Assembly: GCA_040901465.1 (NCBI GenBank)
Contig: JBBDYN010000051.1
Coordinates: forward strand, 1 to 64,000
Direction: 5' to 3'
Origin: JAUSIF01 sp040901465
GTDB lineage: Bacteria; Pseudomonadota; Alphaproteobacteria; Rhizobiales; Xanthobacteraceae
DNA: 64,000 nucleotides
Shown here: positions 16,580 to 27,100 of the stretch, in pieces
Layout of the letters: the number at the start of each line of letters is the position of its first letter
Numbering within the stretch: position 1 is the first letter of the stretch
The notes under the pieces: generated by a model
Told to the model about the DNA's origin: nothing
Seen by the model: only the letters and a program-made list of their open reading frames with translations
Databases searched by the model: none
Translations under genes and position numbers: made by a program

Positions 16580-18796
16580 ATGTCGGTTCGCGCCAGGTTT
16601 CCCTACATCCTGCTCGTTGGCGGCATCATCATCGCCGCAGTGCTGGTCCGTTATCTCGATCCGTTCGTGATCCAGGCGCTGCGCCTGATCGCGTTCGACA
16701 CCTATCAGCGGCTGTCCCCGCAAGAATTCAATCCGGAGTTGCCGGTCCGGATCGTCGACATCGACGAAGGCTCGCTTGCCAACGTGGGCCAATGGCCGTG
16801 GTCGCGAACGGTGATGCGCGATCTGCTGGATCGGCTCGGCGCGGCGGGCGCCGCGGTCGTCGCCTTCGATATCCAGTTCGCGGAATCCGACCGCACTTCG
16901 TTGGAGCAAATTGCGCGCGGCTTGCCGCCGAATGAAGCGGCGCGCCTGGCCGAGGCCATTGCCGGCAGGCCAACGAACGATGAAGAATTTGCCGCCGCGC
17001 TCGGGCGCACGCCGGGCGTGCTCGCGACCGCGCTGTCCGGCGGCGCGGGAAAGCTGTCGTTCAAGCCAAAGGCCGGATTTGCGGTTGCCGGCGACGATCC
17101 GCGACCGTTCGTGCCTGCGTTCTCGAGCGGCGCGGGGAATCTCGGAATTCTCGAGCAGGCGGCCGCTGGCATCGGCTCGATCAATTGGATTCCCGACCGC
17201 GATCAGGTGCTGCGGCGCGTGGCGCTCATTTACCGCGTCGGCGACACGTTCGTGCCGTCCCTGTTCGCGGAGGCGTTGCGCGTTGCGCAGGGTGCTTCCA
17301 CCTACGTGCTCAAGGCATCGAACGCGAGCGGCGAGACGGCGTACGGTCAAAGATCCGGCCTCAACCATATCCGCATCGGCGACCTGGAAGTTCCGACCGA
17401 TCGCGACGGCGCGATCTGGATGAAATACCGGTACACGCGGCCGCAATCGTTCATATCCGCGTTCAGCGTACTGTCCGGCGTCGTGGAGCGGGATGAGATC
17501 GAAGGGAAAATCATTCTCATCGGCTCGAGCGCGCCGGGCCTGCTCGACCTGCGTGCGACACCGCTCGACGAGGCCGTGCCGGGCGTCGAAATCATCGCGC
17601 AATCGATCGAGCACGTCCTCGCCGGCCGGTCGCTGACGCGCCCCGATTACGCGCTGGCGCTCGAGCAGCTCATCATCGTCGTATTCGGAATTCTGATCGC
17701 GCTCGTGCTGGCGAAGGTTTCCGCGCGCGCCGCGGGGCTTATGGGTCTGTTTGGGATCGAGAGTCTGCTCGTCGGCGGATGGCTTGCTTACAATTATCTC
17801 GGGCTGCTGCTCGATCCGCTCTATCCTGCGCTCGCGCTATTGCTGCTGCTCGCGGCCGCGACCTTCTATGTGTACCGGCAGGTCGAGCTGCAGCGAGGGG
17901 AGGTGCGCCGCGCTTTCAGCCGTTACCTCGCGCCAGCGGTGGTTGACGAACTGATCGCCAATCCGGAGAAGCTCGAACTCGGCGGAGAGATCCGCGAATT
18001 AACCCTTCTGTTCTGCGACGTGCGAAACTTCACCTCGATTTCCGAGCGGTTGAGCGCGGCAGAGCTCACGCGCTTCATCAACGAGCTGCTCACGCCGCTC
18101 AGCGACGTGATCCTGAGCAATCGTGGGACCATCGACAAATACATGGGCGACGCAATCATGGCGTTTTGGAACGCGCCGCTCGATGTGCCCGATCATGCAT
18201 TGCAGGCGTGCCGTTCGGCGCTGGACATGACCGCCCGCATGCAGGAACTGAACCGGCGCTGGCGCGAGGAGGCGGCGGCCGCAGGCCGGTCGTTCCGCGA
18301 GGTACGGATCGGCATCGGGATCAATACCGGCGATTGCTGCGTCGGCAATCTCGGCTCGGTGCAGCGGTTCGACTATTCGGCGATCGGCGACGAGGTGAAC
18401 GTGGCGTCGCGATTCGAAGGGCTCGCCAAGGTTTACGGGCTGACCGCGATCGTCGGCGAGCGAACGGTCAAGAAGACGGAAGAATTTCCGGCGCTCGAAC
18501 TCGATCTCGTGCGCGTGACGGGGCGCGAGAAGCCGACTCCGATTTACACGTTCTGCGATCTGCTTGACGGCGATGAAAGCCGCGTTACGGCGCTGCAATC
18601 GGTGCACGATGAGTTTCTGTCGGCTTTCCGCAAGGGGCTATGGGAGGAGGCCGAGGCGGCAATCGCCGAATGCAAGAGCATGGGATTTGCCGCGCTCGAA
18701 CCCTATTACGCGGTATTCGCGTCCCGGATCGCTGCCTACCGGGTCGCGCCGCCGCCGTCCGACTGGGACGGCGTATTCACAGCCCACGAAAAATAA
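16580..18796 (+). CDS. CHASE2-domain class III adenylate cyclase
   Basis: A membrane sensor of 738 residues: one N-terminal helix, an extracytoplasmic CHASE2 domain (about 35-345, ending ATPLDEAVPGVEIIAQSIEH), three helices (about 355-435) and a cytoplasmic class III catalytic domain (about 445-665). All catalytic positions are present: metal Asp480 (FCDVRNFTS) and Asp524 (YMGDAIMAF), adenine-selecting Lys520 and Asp598 (FDYSAIGDEVN), and transition-state Asn607 and Arg611. The Lys/Asp pair indicates ATP rather than GTP. It makes cAMP in response to an unknown external signal. A TTGACA at 16531-16536 may be its -35 box, but the -10 is poor. Confidence 0.93.
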   Translation: MSVRARFPYILLVGGIIIAAVLVRYLDPFVIQALRLIAFDTYQRLSPQEFNPELPVRIVDIDEGSLANVGQWPWSRTVMRDLLDRLGAAGAAVVAFDIQFAESDRTSLEQIARGLPPNEAARLAEAIAGRPTNDEEFAAALGRTPGVLATALSGGAGKLSFKPKAGFAVAGDDPRPFVPAFSSGAGNLGILEQAAAGIGSINWIPDRDQVLRRVALIYRVGDTFVPSLFAEALRVAQGASTYVLKASNASGETAYGQRSGLNHIRIGDLEVPTDRDGAIWMKYRYTRPQSFISAFSVLSGVVERDEIEGKIILIGSSAPGLLDLRATPLDEAVPGVEIIAQSIEHVLAGRSLTRPDYALALEQLIIVVFGILIALVLAKVSARAAGLMGLFGIESLLVGGWLAYNYLGLLLDPLYPALALLLLLAAATFYVYRQVELQRGEVRRAFSRYLAPAVVDELIANPEKLELGGEIRELTLLFCDVRNFTSISERLSAAELTRFINELLTPLSDVILSNRGTIDKYMGDAIMAFWNAPLDVPDHALQACRSALDMTARMQELNRRWREEAAAAGRSFREVRIGIGINTGDCCVGNLGSVQRFDYSAIGDEVNVASRFEGLAKVYGLTAIVGERTVKKTEEFPALELDLVRVTGREKPTPIYTFCDLLDGDESRVTALQSVHDEFLSAFRKGLWEEAEAAIAECKSMGFAALEPYYAVFASRIAAYRVAPPPSDWDGVFTAHEK

Positions 18797-18864
18797 GTAT
18801 AGATGCGGGCCGCAAATGTATCGAAGATGCCGGACGGACGAGCGCACAATAAAAGGATCGTGTC

Positions 18865-19257
18865 GTGAGCGGACAGGTGCAGTTGGTTCTTTTGGTGCTA
18901 CTCATCTTGCAACTCAAGCATTTTGTCGCCGACTTCGTTCTGCAGACGCCGTATCAATATCTCAACAAGGGTATCTACGGCCATCCCGGCGGGGTCATTC
19001 ACGCCGGCATTCACGCGCTCAGCAGCATGCTTGCGTTCTTCGTGATCACGCCCTCGTTCAGGCTTGGCGCTGCGGTCGTGATCGGCGAATTCATAGCCCA
19101 CTACCACATCGATTGGCTCAAGGAGCACACCGTCAAGCGCCGGCAATGGGTGTTCCCGCAGGCCGAATTCTGGTGGACGTTCGGCGCCGACCAGGCGCTG
19201 CACCAGCTCACCTATCTCGCGATCGCGGCGGTGCTCGCGTGGGGCACGGGCCTCTAG
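18865..19257 (+). CDS. DUF3307 membrane protein
   Basis: A 130-residue integral membrane protein with about four helices. The features HFVADFVLQTPYQYLNKG, GVIHAGIHAL, HYHIDWLKEH and WTFGADQALHQLTYL, with conserved His and Asp residues in helices, are those of DUF3307. Its function is unknown; the family often lies near regulators or transporters. It follows the cyclase by 68 bases on the same strand and could be cotranscribed. Confidence 0.85.
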   Translation: MSGQVQLVLLVLLILQLKHFVADFVLQTPYQYLNKGIYGHPGGVIHAGIHALSSMLAFFVITPSFRLGAAVVIGEFIAHYHIDWLKEHTVKRRQWVFPQAEFWWTFGADQALHQLTYLAIAAVLAWGTGL

Positions 19258-19295
19258 ATTCGAGGCGCGGCCAAGATTTCAAGATTGCGGAAAAA

Positions 19296-20444
19296 TCAGA
19301 AGCGCGAAACGAGCATCAGCGTCGTCAGGTGATTGACGTAATCCCTGACCGCGACATTGGAATCATTGTGCTCGTAGCGGTAGTCGAGACGCAGGTCGGT
19401 CTGGAACCCCATCACGTGGTGAAAGATCATGGTAGCGCCCGGAACGACGGTCAGATCGCGGCGGTTGATTGTGGTTACAGGGAACGCAATATCCATCGTG
19501 GTCGCATAGTCGCGCTGCGTCACCGAAATATTGGCGCCGACGGTGAGCCATTCGAGAATGCGGCGGTAATATTCGAGACGGCCGCCGTATTCGGTATAGC
19601 GTCCGGGCTGAACCTGTTCCGTCGGCGTGAACAGTGAAAAACCGGTGCCGTTCATGGCGCTCCAACGGTACCAGGGCGAGGCGATGAAGACGTCGCTCGT
19701 GCCGATCACGTTGGGGAAGGAAAACTTGCCGGTGACGTCGGCAAAAAATCCGCTATCGGACGGGAAGAAGTCGTCGTAGCTGCGATAGCCGCCGCGCACA
19801 CGGACGGTGTGGAACGCGCCTTCGAGATAGCTTTCGAAGGTGAGGTTCGCCGTCGCCTCGCTGTAGTAGAGGCGCTGGTCAAAGTACGATGCGCCGCCGC
19901 CGAGCGCGGCATGCATCGCAATCGCCGGCGTGACGTCGATGACCGGGCCGGCATAGGCGCCAGCGTAGCCATAGCTCAGATCGCCGTTGTCGAAATAGAC
20001 GTCGCCGAGAAGCTGGCCGATCGTGCGCCAGCGCGATGCGTCGCCGAAGCCGCGCTCGTCGCGCATCGTGAGGCGAGCATGCGCAAGGCCATCGTCATTC
20101 GCTCCGGTCTGAAGCCGGCGCGGGTTCGTCTCCCAGCTCGCACCGAACTCGGCGACAAATTGCGTCGTATTCGGCTGCAGCTTGCGGCGGACGCGCTGCA
20201 AGGCGCGGAGCACCTGCGGGTGATCGGGATCGTTGACGAGCACACGCTCATAGGCGGAGAGCGCCTTGCGTATCTCGCCGCGCTGCTCGGCAAGTTCGGC
20301 ATAGCGGAAGTTCAACTCGGAATTGGTCGGATCGCGCAGAATCTGCGCGTAGAGCTGCTTCAATTCGTCCGCGCCGGCGGTCGAGGCCAACAACGAGAAG
20401 GCGAGCCCGAAAACGGCGCACTGAAATAACCGAACCGCCCGCAC
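19296..20444 (-). CDS. TPR-containing outer-membrane beta-barrel protein
   Basis: A 382-residue exported protein. A signal peptide (LFQCAVFGLAFSLLAS, cut near TAGA-DE) is followed by a short TPR pair (about 30-90: NSELNFRYAELAEQRGEI, ALSAYERVLVNDPDHPQV). The rest alternates aromatic strands as in a porin-like barrel and ends in LVSRF, a terminal Phe as used for BAM-dependent insertion. The role is unknown; TPR-barrel fusions often serve surface polysaccharide or protein assembly. A palindrome lies upstream at 20501-20518. Confidence 0.65.
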   Translation of the reverse strand: MRAVRLFQCAVFGLAFSLLASTAGADELKQLYAQILRDPTNSELNFRYAELAEQRGEIRKALSAYERVLVNDPDHPQVLRALQRVRRKLQPNTTQFVAEFGASWETNPRRLQTGANDDGLAHARLTMRDERGFGDASRWRTIGQLLGDVYFDNGDLSYGYAGAYAGPVIDVTPAIAMHAALGGGASYFDQRLYYSEATANLTFESYLEGAFHTVRVRGGYRSYDDFFPSDSGFFADVTGKFSFPNVIGTSDVFIASPWYRWSAMNGTGFSLFTPTEQVQPGRYTEYGGRLEYYRRILEWLTVGANISVTQRDYATTMDIAFPVTTINRRDLTVVPGATMIFHHVMGFQTDLRLDYRYEHNDSNVAVRDYVNHLTTLMLVSRF

Positions 20445-20775
20445 ACCTGCCCCCGTGCGACCGGTCGAATCCGGTCACGAATTCTTCTTCTGATGCATGA
20501 CCATACCGTTCCGTATGGCGAAATCCAACACGGTGCGGCGAAAGAGACAATGCGATGCGCGGCGGACACACAACTTTTGGGCGCGACTAATTATCGATTA
20601 TTTTCATTAGCTTAGTAGATGTTCCGCCGGAGAGGAGGGGCCGTGCGCCGATGCCGTCTGTGGGAAAGCGGATGGAGCCGCGCCCGAGGACTGCTGCGGA
20701 TTTTAAAGGGCTTCCGGCGTGCGGTGGCCGCGTCGCCGGCGCGCTCTGGAGTTCCCATGCGCCTTGGTGCAGAGA
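20445..20775. other. Divergent intergenic region between the barrel protein and the fatty-acid oxidation gene
   Basis: About 330 bases without a convincing gene. The CCATAC-N6-GTATGG palindrome lies near the barrel-gene side, and an AT-richer stretch (TTATCGATTATTTTCATTAG, about 20590-20610) lies centrally. The frame of the downstream gene is open from 20719, but that stretch is Arg-rich and unlike the family, so it is treated as non-coding. Confidence 0.5.
20501..20518. promoter_or_regulatory. Inverted repeat CCATAC-N6-GTATGG, possible operator
   Basis: A perfect 6+6 inverted repeat lies 57-74 bases upstream of the barrel-protein start codon. The half-site and spacing resemble TetR-family operators, but no such regulator is adjacent, so the assignment is tentative. 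Confidence 0.3.
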
Positions 20776-22923
20776 ATGACGGGAACTCATTTTTCAGCGT
20801 GCGGCCAGTCACCCGTGAACACGAAGAACGCTTTCAGCCCCGTCAGGATATCTCGCGTGGGCCGGGTTGCCGTCGTCACCGTCGACAATCCCCCGGTCAA
20901 TGCACTTTCCACCGCGGTCCGGCGGGGCCTCCTCGACTCCTTTCGCCAACTTGCCGGCGCGAATGACGTTGATGCGATCGTGTTGACCGGAGCGGGGCGT
21001 GATTTCATCGCCGGCGCCGATTTGCGCGAGATGACCATACCGGTGATCGACCCGTCGTTGCCGGCGGCGCTCGCGGCGATGGAATCCTGTCGGCAGCCGA
21101 TCGTCGCCGCGATCGGCGGAAGTGCGCTCGGCGGCGGCTATGAGGTGGCGCTTGCCTGCGACCTGCGCATCGCGACGCCGGATGCCGTCGTCGGTCTGCC
21201 GGAAACGAAGCTCGGCATCATGCCGGGTGCCGGCGGCACGCAGCGCTTGCCGCGTCTCATCGGCGTCGCCAAGGCGATCGAGCTCATCGCCGACGGGCGG
21301 CGCATGAAGGCGAAGGACGCGGCGGCGCTCGGCATGATTGACCGGCTGGTCGAAGGCGATCTTGTTAGCAATGCGGCCCGCATCGCGCCGGGGACGCGCA
21401 AGCGCCGCCTTTCGGAAGAAAAGGTTGCCGCGCCCGATGCCGCCGAAGTCGAGGCGGCGGCGAGCGCAGCTATGAAGCGCAACAAAGGTGCGAAGCGCGT
21501 CTCCGTCGCGATCCAGATGATCAAGAACACCGTGACGCTTCCCTTCGAAAAGTCTGTCGCGATCGAGCGCGAAGCGTTTCTCCGTCTGCGCGAAAGCGAC
21601 GAGGCGAAGGCGCTCGTGCATCTGTTCTTCGCCGAGCGCGAAGTACGCAAGGTGCCGGGGCTCGGCGCGCAGAAGCCGCACGACATCAAGCGGGTGGCCG
21701 TGATCGGCGCCGGCACCATGGGCGCCGGGATCGCGGTCGCGTTCGCCGACGCGGGGATTCCGGTGAGCGTCATCGAGCGGGATGCTTCTGCCGCGGCGGC
21801 GGGAACCGAACGCGTGCGCGCAATCTACAAACGGCAGGTTGAGAGCAAACGCATCGCGGCCGACAAGGCCGACGAACGCTTCGCCCGCATCTCCGTCGCC
21901 GACGACTGGTCGACGGTCGGTGCGGCCGATCTCGTAATCGAGGCCGTGTTCGAGGACATGAACGTCAAGGCCGACGCGTTTCGGAAGATCGATTCGCTTG
22001 CGTCGCCCGACGCGCTACTCGCGACGAATACCTCATATCTCGACGTCGATGCGATTGCCGCTGCGACGCGGCGGCCGGAGCGCGTGCTCGGCCTGCACTT
22101 CTTTTCGCCGGCCAACGTCATGCGGCTCTTGGAAGTCGTGCGCGGTAAGGCGACCGCGCCCGATGCGCTCGCGACCGCGCTCGAAGCCGCGCGCAAGATC
22201 GGAAAGCTGCCGGTGGTCGCAGGCGTCTGTGACGGCTTCATCGGCAACCGGATTTTCGCGATGTATAGGCGCCACGCCGAATATCTTGCGCTTGATGGCG
22301 CGCCGTTCGAGGCGATCGACCGGGCGGTCGAGAACTACGGCTTCGCCATGGGGCCGTTCGCGGTCTCGGACCTCGCCGGGCTCGATATTGCTTGGGTCAT
22401 GCGCAAGCGGCGCGCGGCGAAGCGCGATCCGAACGAGCGTTACGTCGAGGTCGCCGATCGGCTATGCGAGCAGGGCCGGCTTGGGCGCAAGACCGGCCGC
22501 GGCTGGTATCTTTATCCCGAGGGCGGTAAGCGTGTGCCCGATCCCGAGGTCAGCGCGTTGTTCGAGGCGGAGCGGGTAGCCAAAGGCATTGTCGCGCGCA
22601 ATTTCTCGGGAGATGAGATCGTCCGGCGGCTGCTTTCGGTCATGGCGAACGAAGGCGCGAAAGTGCTCGCCGACGGGATCGCGCTGCGCGCGTCCGACAT
22701 CGACCTCGTATTTGTCAACGGTTATGGCTTTCCAGCCGAGCGGGGCGGGCCGATGTTCGCCGCGGATTTGCGCGGTCTGCGCGATGTCCTGAAGGACGCG
22801 GAAGTGGCGGCGCAGGGCGGTGGCGCGGGGTCGGAGCCCGCACCATTGCTCGTCGAATTAGCCGCGCGCGGTTCGAGTTTCGCCGAATGGACGGCGGGGC
22901 GGAAAGCAAGTTCGCAGCGCTGA
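20776..22923 (+). CDS. Bifunctional enoyl-CoA hydratase/3-hydroxyacyl-CoA dehydrogenase
   Basis: FadB/FadJ-type beta-oxidation enzyme of about 715 residues. The N-terminal crotonase domain has VDNPPVNALS, the oxyanion loop GAGRDFIAGADLREM and two catalytic Glu residues in GGGYEVALACDLR and GLPETKLGIMPGAGG. The NAD-binding domain begins VAVIGAGTMGAGIAVAF; LGLHFFSPANVMRLLEVV carries the catalytic His. The C-terminal dehydrogenase domain is duplicated. The start is uncertain: ATG 20776 or GTG 20815; both keep the whole crotonase domain. No thiolase lies adjacent; the nearest is phaA at 41.4 kb. Confidence 0.92.
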   Translation: MTGTHFSACGQSPVNTKNAFSPVRISRVGRVAVVTVDNPPVNALSTAVRRGLLDSFRQLAGANDVDAIVLTGAGRDFIAGADLREMTIPVIDPSLPAALAAMESCRQPIVAAIGGSALGGGYEVALACDLRIATPDAVVGLPETKLGIMPGAGGTQRLPRLIGVAKAIELIADGRRMKAKDAAALGMIDRLVEGDLVSNAARIAPGTRKRRLSEEKVAAPDAAEVEAAASAAMKRNKGAKRVSVAIQMIKNTVTLPFEKSVAIEREAFLRLRESDEAKALVHLFFAEREVRKVPGLGAQKPHDIKRVAVIGAGTMGAGIAVAFADAGIPVSVIERDASAAAAGTERVRAIYKRQVESKRIAADKADERFARISVADDWSTVGAADLVIEAVFEDMNVKADAFRKIDSLASPDALLATNTSYLDVDAIAAATRRPERVLGLHFFSPANVMRLLEVVRGKATAPDALATALEAARKIGKLPVVAGVCDGFIGNRIFAMYRRHAEYLALDGAPFEAIDRAVENYGFAMGPFAVSDLAGLDIAWVMRKRRAAKRDPNERYVEVADRLCEQGRLGRKTGRGWYLYPEGGKRVPDPEVSALFEAERVAKGIVARNFSGDEIVRRLLSVMANEGAKVLADGIALRASDIDLVFVNGYGFPAERGGPMFAADLRGLRDVLKDAEVAAQGGGAGSEPAPLLVELAARGSSFAEWTAGRKASSQR

Positions 22924-22934
22924 GCTGCCGCTCG

Positions 22935-24053
22935 TTATTTCTTTGCGGGTGTCTTCTGTGCCGCCGGCTTGGTCTTGCCTGTTGGCTTGGCCTTGTCCGG
23001 CGCGGGCGGCGGCGGCGCCTCGTCGTCGGGGGGCGCGTCGCGCACGACAAAGCACGCGTGATAAAAGGTGCGCGGGATTTCCTTGCTGGTCGCGCACTCG
23101 TGGATCGGCATCAGATCCTGTTCGGTGCGGTAATATATATACGGACCGATCAGGTAGCGGCTCGCGCCGTCCGGCGAGCCGCCGTGGCTGTCGATCTTGC
23201 CCTGCTGGCTCGGATCGGCCGCGACGATCGCCTGACGCAGCTCGTCGCCCTTGAGGAAGTTGTCGGGCAACTGGTCGAAAGGGCCGTCGAAATAATTGTT
23301 CACGCTGCCGTTCGCCTCGAACACGCCGATCAGGATGCGCCGGTCGACGCGGTGATCGCTGTAGAAGGCAAACCCCGTGCGTCGCCCGATCAGGATGCGG
23401 TTCGTAAGGCGCGATGGGAACAGTTCGTCGGAGACCTGGATTGTCTCATCGAGGACGTAGTGAAAGATCTTCAGCCGCTTGTTGAAGATCAGGAAGAATC
23501 GAATTCCGGACTCGTCGAACACCGGGCCGAGAAATTGATCGTCCTGGGTAAGCGCGTTCGCGGGCGGCACGACCTTTGACAGATCATTGAGCTCGAAGAC
23601 GACGCTGCGGCCGCCATTGGTGACGCGGTAGACAAGCGGCTCGACCCTCTCGACGGTCACGCCGTCGTCCTTGCCGAACAGGCGGTATTCGACCGCGTCA
23701 CTCTTCTGCCATTCGGTAAGCTCCGCGAAATAGGCGAAATGAACCTTGCCTTCGTCGCGGTCTTTGGCGTCGAGCCGAATGTTGCCCGCGTAGCGCGTGC
23801 CCTCGTGATAGAAAAAGAAATAATAATAGTTTTCCGTCGGGTAGACTTTGACCCGGTCGGGCAGGCTTTCAAGCACGAAGGCGAGCATGGCCTTCGGATC
23901 GTCAAGCGGCAACGATGTGGTCCGCGAGAGGTCTTCGAGATATTCCTGGTTGGTGTAAAGACGCGGGCGCTCCGCCGCGGCTGCGGTGATCGCCGCGAAG
24001 GCGAGGAGCCCGGCCGCAAACGCGGCCACGCGGGCGAGGCGGACCAATTTCAT
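22935..24053 (-). CDS. Exported protein of unknown function
   Basis: About 372 residues with a clear signal peptide (VAAFAAGLLAFAAITAAAA, cut near AAA-ERP). The mature part is rich in aromatic residues and beta-like (TENYYYFFFYHEGTRYAGNI, YLIGPYIYYRTEQDLMP) with two late Cys residues (HECATS, YHACFV) that could form a disulfide. The tail is Pro/Lys/Ala-rich (PPPPAPDKAKPTGKTKP), echoing the tail of its upstream neighbour 82 bases away on the same strand. No domain was recognised. An ATG at 24077 is an alternative start. Confidence 0.65.
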   Translation of the reverse strand: MKLVRLARVAAFAAGLLAFAAITAAAAERPRLYTNQEYLEDLSRTTSLPLDDPKAMLAFVLESLPDRVKVYPTENYYYFFFYHEGTRYAGNIRLDAKDRDEGKVHFAYFAELTEWQKSDAVEYRLFGKDDGVTVERVEPLVYRVTNGGRSVVFELNDLSKVVPPANALTQDDQFLGPVFDESGIRFFLIFNKRLKIFHYVLDETIQVSDELFPSRLTNRILIGRRTGFAFYSDHRVDRRILIGVFEANGSVNNYFDGPFDQLPDNFLKGDELRQAIVAADPSQQGKIDSHGGSPDGASRYLIGPYIYYRTEQDLMPIHECATSKEIPRTFYHACFVVRDAPPDDEAPPPPAPDKAKPTGKTKPAAQKTPAKK

Positions 24054-24135
24054 ACTGACTACTACGCGTTCCTTCATGTCGTTTGGAGCGGCGTCGCGCG
24101 CGGCGGAGAGAGTCCCGCCGCGCGTCGGACAACCG

Positions 24136-27100
24136 CTACTTCTTTTCGTCCTTCTTCTTCTCCTCCTCCTTCTCCTTCTCCTTCGCCTTCAGCGGCGGCG
24201 CCTTCTGAATGTTGATCTCCTTTAGCGCTTTCGGCGGCGGCGGAGGAGACGGCGCCTTCTCAACCTTTGGCGCCTTCGGCACGACGATCTGCTTCGTCTC
24301 CTTCGGTACGACGATCTCCTTGACGTCTTTCGGTCCGGGCGGCGGGGTCGGAGGTCCTTTCGGCGTCGGCCCAATTTGCTTGGCGGCGTTGGAAATTGCC
24401 GGGTTGTGCTTCGGCTCCGGTTCCTTGACCTTGAGCTTGCCGTCCTTGATCGCAGACTGAGCCGCGCCGTGGACCGGCTCGGGGTCCTTGGCCTTGATCT
24501 TCCCATCCTTGATCGCGGATTGAACCGCGCCGTGGACCGGCTCGGGGTCCTTGGCCTTGATCTTCCCATCCTTGATCGCNNNNNNNNNNNNNNNNNNNNN
24601 NNNNNNNNNNNNNNNNNNNNNNNNNNNNNNNNNNNNNNNNNNNNNNNNNNNNNNNNNNNNNNNNNNNNNNNNNNNNNNNTCGCGGATTGGATCGCGCCAT
24701 GGACCGGCTCGGGGTCCTTGCCCTTGATCTTCCCATCCTTGATCGCGGATTGGATCGCGCCATGGACCGGCTCGGGGTCCTTGCCCTTGATCTTCCCGTC
24801 CTTGATCGCGGACTGAATCGGATTGTGCTTCGGGTCGGGCTGCTTGAAGTCCTTGTCGATCAAGCTCTTTGCGACGGTGTGCACCGGCACCGGGTCCGGA
24901 ATCTTGAGACCCTTGTCGAGCTGACTCTTCAGCACCGAGTGCTTTGGATCGGGAAGCTTGAGATTGCTCAAAGCGATGTTGTGGATGTTGCTCTTGGCGA
25001 GCGTGTGAACCGGCGCCGGATCCTTGATCTTGTCCAGCAGGCTTTCCTTAAGGCTATGCGAGCCGAACTGCTTATGGCTGTTCTGCAGCAGGTGGACGAT
25101 CGACGCCTTCGCGAAGTGGCTCGCCACCGGCTGGTGCGATCCGAGCTTGTTGTGCGTCGCCTTGCTGCTGTGCGAGCCGAAGCGATCGTGGCTCCATTTC
25201 AGATTGTGCGAAGCGTAATTGTAGTGACTCCAGTATTGATTGTGCGAGCCGAACCGCAGATGGCTCATAGCCGGCCAATGCGAGGCAAAGCGGTAGTGGC
25301 TTTGCTGCTGGCCGTGCGAACCGAAACGCGAGTGGCTGAATCCGGGATCGTGCCCCGGTTCGACGATCAGGAGCGGAGGCGGCGGCGGAAGCGCATAGAC
25401 GACGCCTGCGGGCTGCACAACGGCACACAACTGATAGACCGCGATGTCGCCGACTTTGGTCGCGTCGTTACGCACGAATTCTTCCGCGATCGGGGCCCCC
25501 GCCGGCGTCATGTTGATGTTGACGTCGACGAGATAGGCTTCGTCGGGTCCGACCGTAGAAATCTGCCCCGAATTGTCGACCTGCTCCGGTGCGAGCCCGT
25601 ACGCGGATGCAGGCGCGACTTCCGCAAAGAAATCCTCGCGCACACCCTGAACGCCATGAACTTCTGAATCGTCGCCGGCTTCCTGCTGCTGGCTGGCAGG
25701 AAGATTGCAGGGACCGCTCGGCGAACATAGATCGTCGCCCGTGATCCAGACGTACTGGTCGGGCTGGGTCTGATTGTAAGCCCAGCGATTGGTATATCCG
25801 GGGCCGAACGTGGCGCCGCCGGCGCAATTAGCGCGCATGCGCGGCTCGCCGTCATTGGTGCGGTCGTAAAATCCGACCTCGTAGCGGCCGATCGGGCGCC
25901 ACACGCCGTCTTGATGCAGCTCGTAACGAATGGCGCGCGCCTCGTGCGGCGTCGCGAACGGGTTTTGCTCGCCGAGGCCGAGATTGCGCATGCCACCGCG
26001 TTCGGCGACGAGCATGAGCGGCAGGCCCGGGCAGACCGGAAACGCGATGTCGCTCACCGGCTGGCTGAAGCCCGCGCGCGCGATGTCGTCCGGCTTGACG
26101 AAGAAATCGGGAACTACGAACTCGCGCCGAATGCTCGAAACATTGAACGAGCCGTCAGCGCCGATGCCCACCGACCAGACGGAGTTGCGCTTGTCGTCGT
26201 CGCTCGCGGCAAGCCATCCCTGCGGATCGACGGCGGGGCTGCTCCAGGCGGAATAATAGAGACGCACTTCGCCGGTCTGGCCGTTGCGCCACACGCCGAG
26301 GCCCCACACGCGGCGGCCGCTCGGCGCGATGTTCCAGCAGTCCGGCGAGGTCTCGAAATTGCCCGATGGACAATCGACAATGCGGGCGCGCGTCGCGGGA
26401 TCGAAAGGGATCGGAGGCAATGCGCTCTGTTTCTTCGCGTCGGCGTCGTAGAAATTCGTCCTCCCGCGCACGCCGTGATCGTAAATGCCGAGATCGGCGC
26501 CGTCGGCGGCGCGGATGCGATGGATCATTCCGGTTTCGAGATCGGTAACGTAGAGTTGCCGGCTCCAGCGGTCATAGGCGATGTTGCCGAGCGAGGCGGC
26601 GGAATTGGGCCGGCCGCCGAGCGTCACCTGCGCGAAGGGCTGCACGCGATAATTGGTGGACGGGCCCAAGCGATAAATCGTGCCCGGTCCGCCGCCCGCA
26701 CCCCACATGCCGGGCTGCCATTGCGAATTGTCGGGCGTGCGATGCAGGCCGAAGGCCGCGGTCGCGGCGACATAGATATTGGGCGGCGAGGCGTCGTCGA
26801 TCGCGACGCCGAAGACCTGACCGGCGTCGGCCGCGGTCACAAGGAGACGTTGCGGCTCATTGATCCAATGCTGTCCCTGCGGCGGCTGGTTCGGATTGCG
26901 CAGATCGATCGCGCTGCCGACGACCCCGCCGGGATTGAGGACGGGCACGGCTGTGCCGCCGGGTCCCGGCACGCTCATCGTGCCGGAGAAGCGGGTGACG
27001 AAAGCTTCGCCGGGGCGAAGCGGAATCTGTTGTTGCGCGGTCGCGGCGCCGGCCTGCAGCAGTAGAGCAGCGGCGAGCGTGCCTTGCGCGATACGCTTCC

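Noticed and set aside
24222..24579. Arg/Ser-rich continuation of the repeat protein across the gap in the uncorrected frame.
   Set aside because: The 100-N spacer shifts the frame artificially; the phase-corrected frame gives clean repeats and a Lys/Pro tail.
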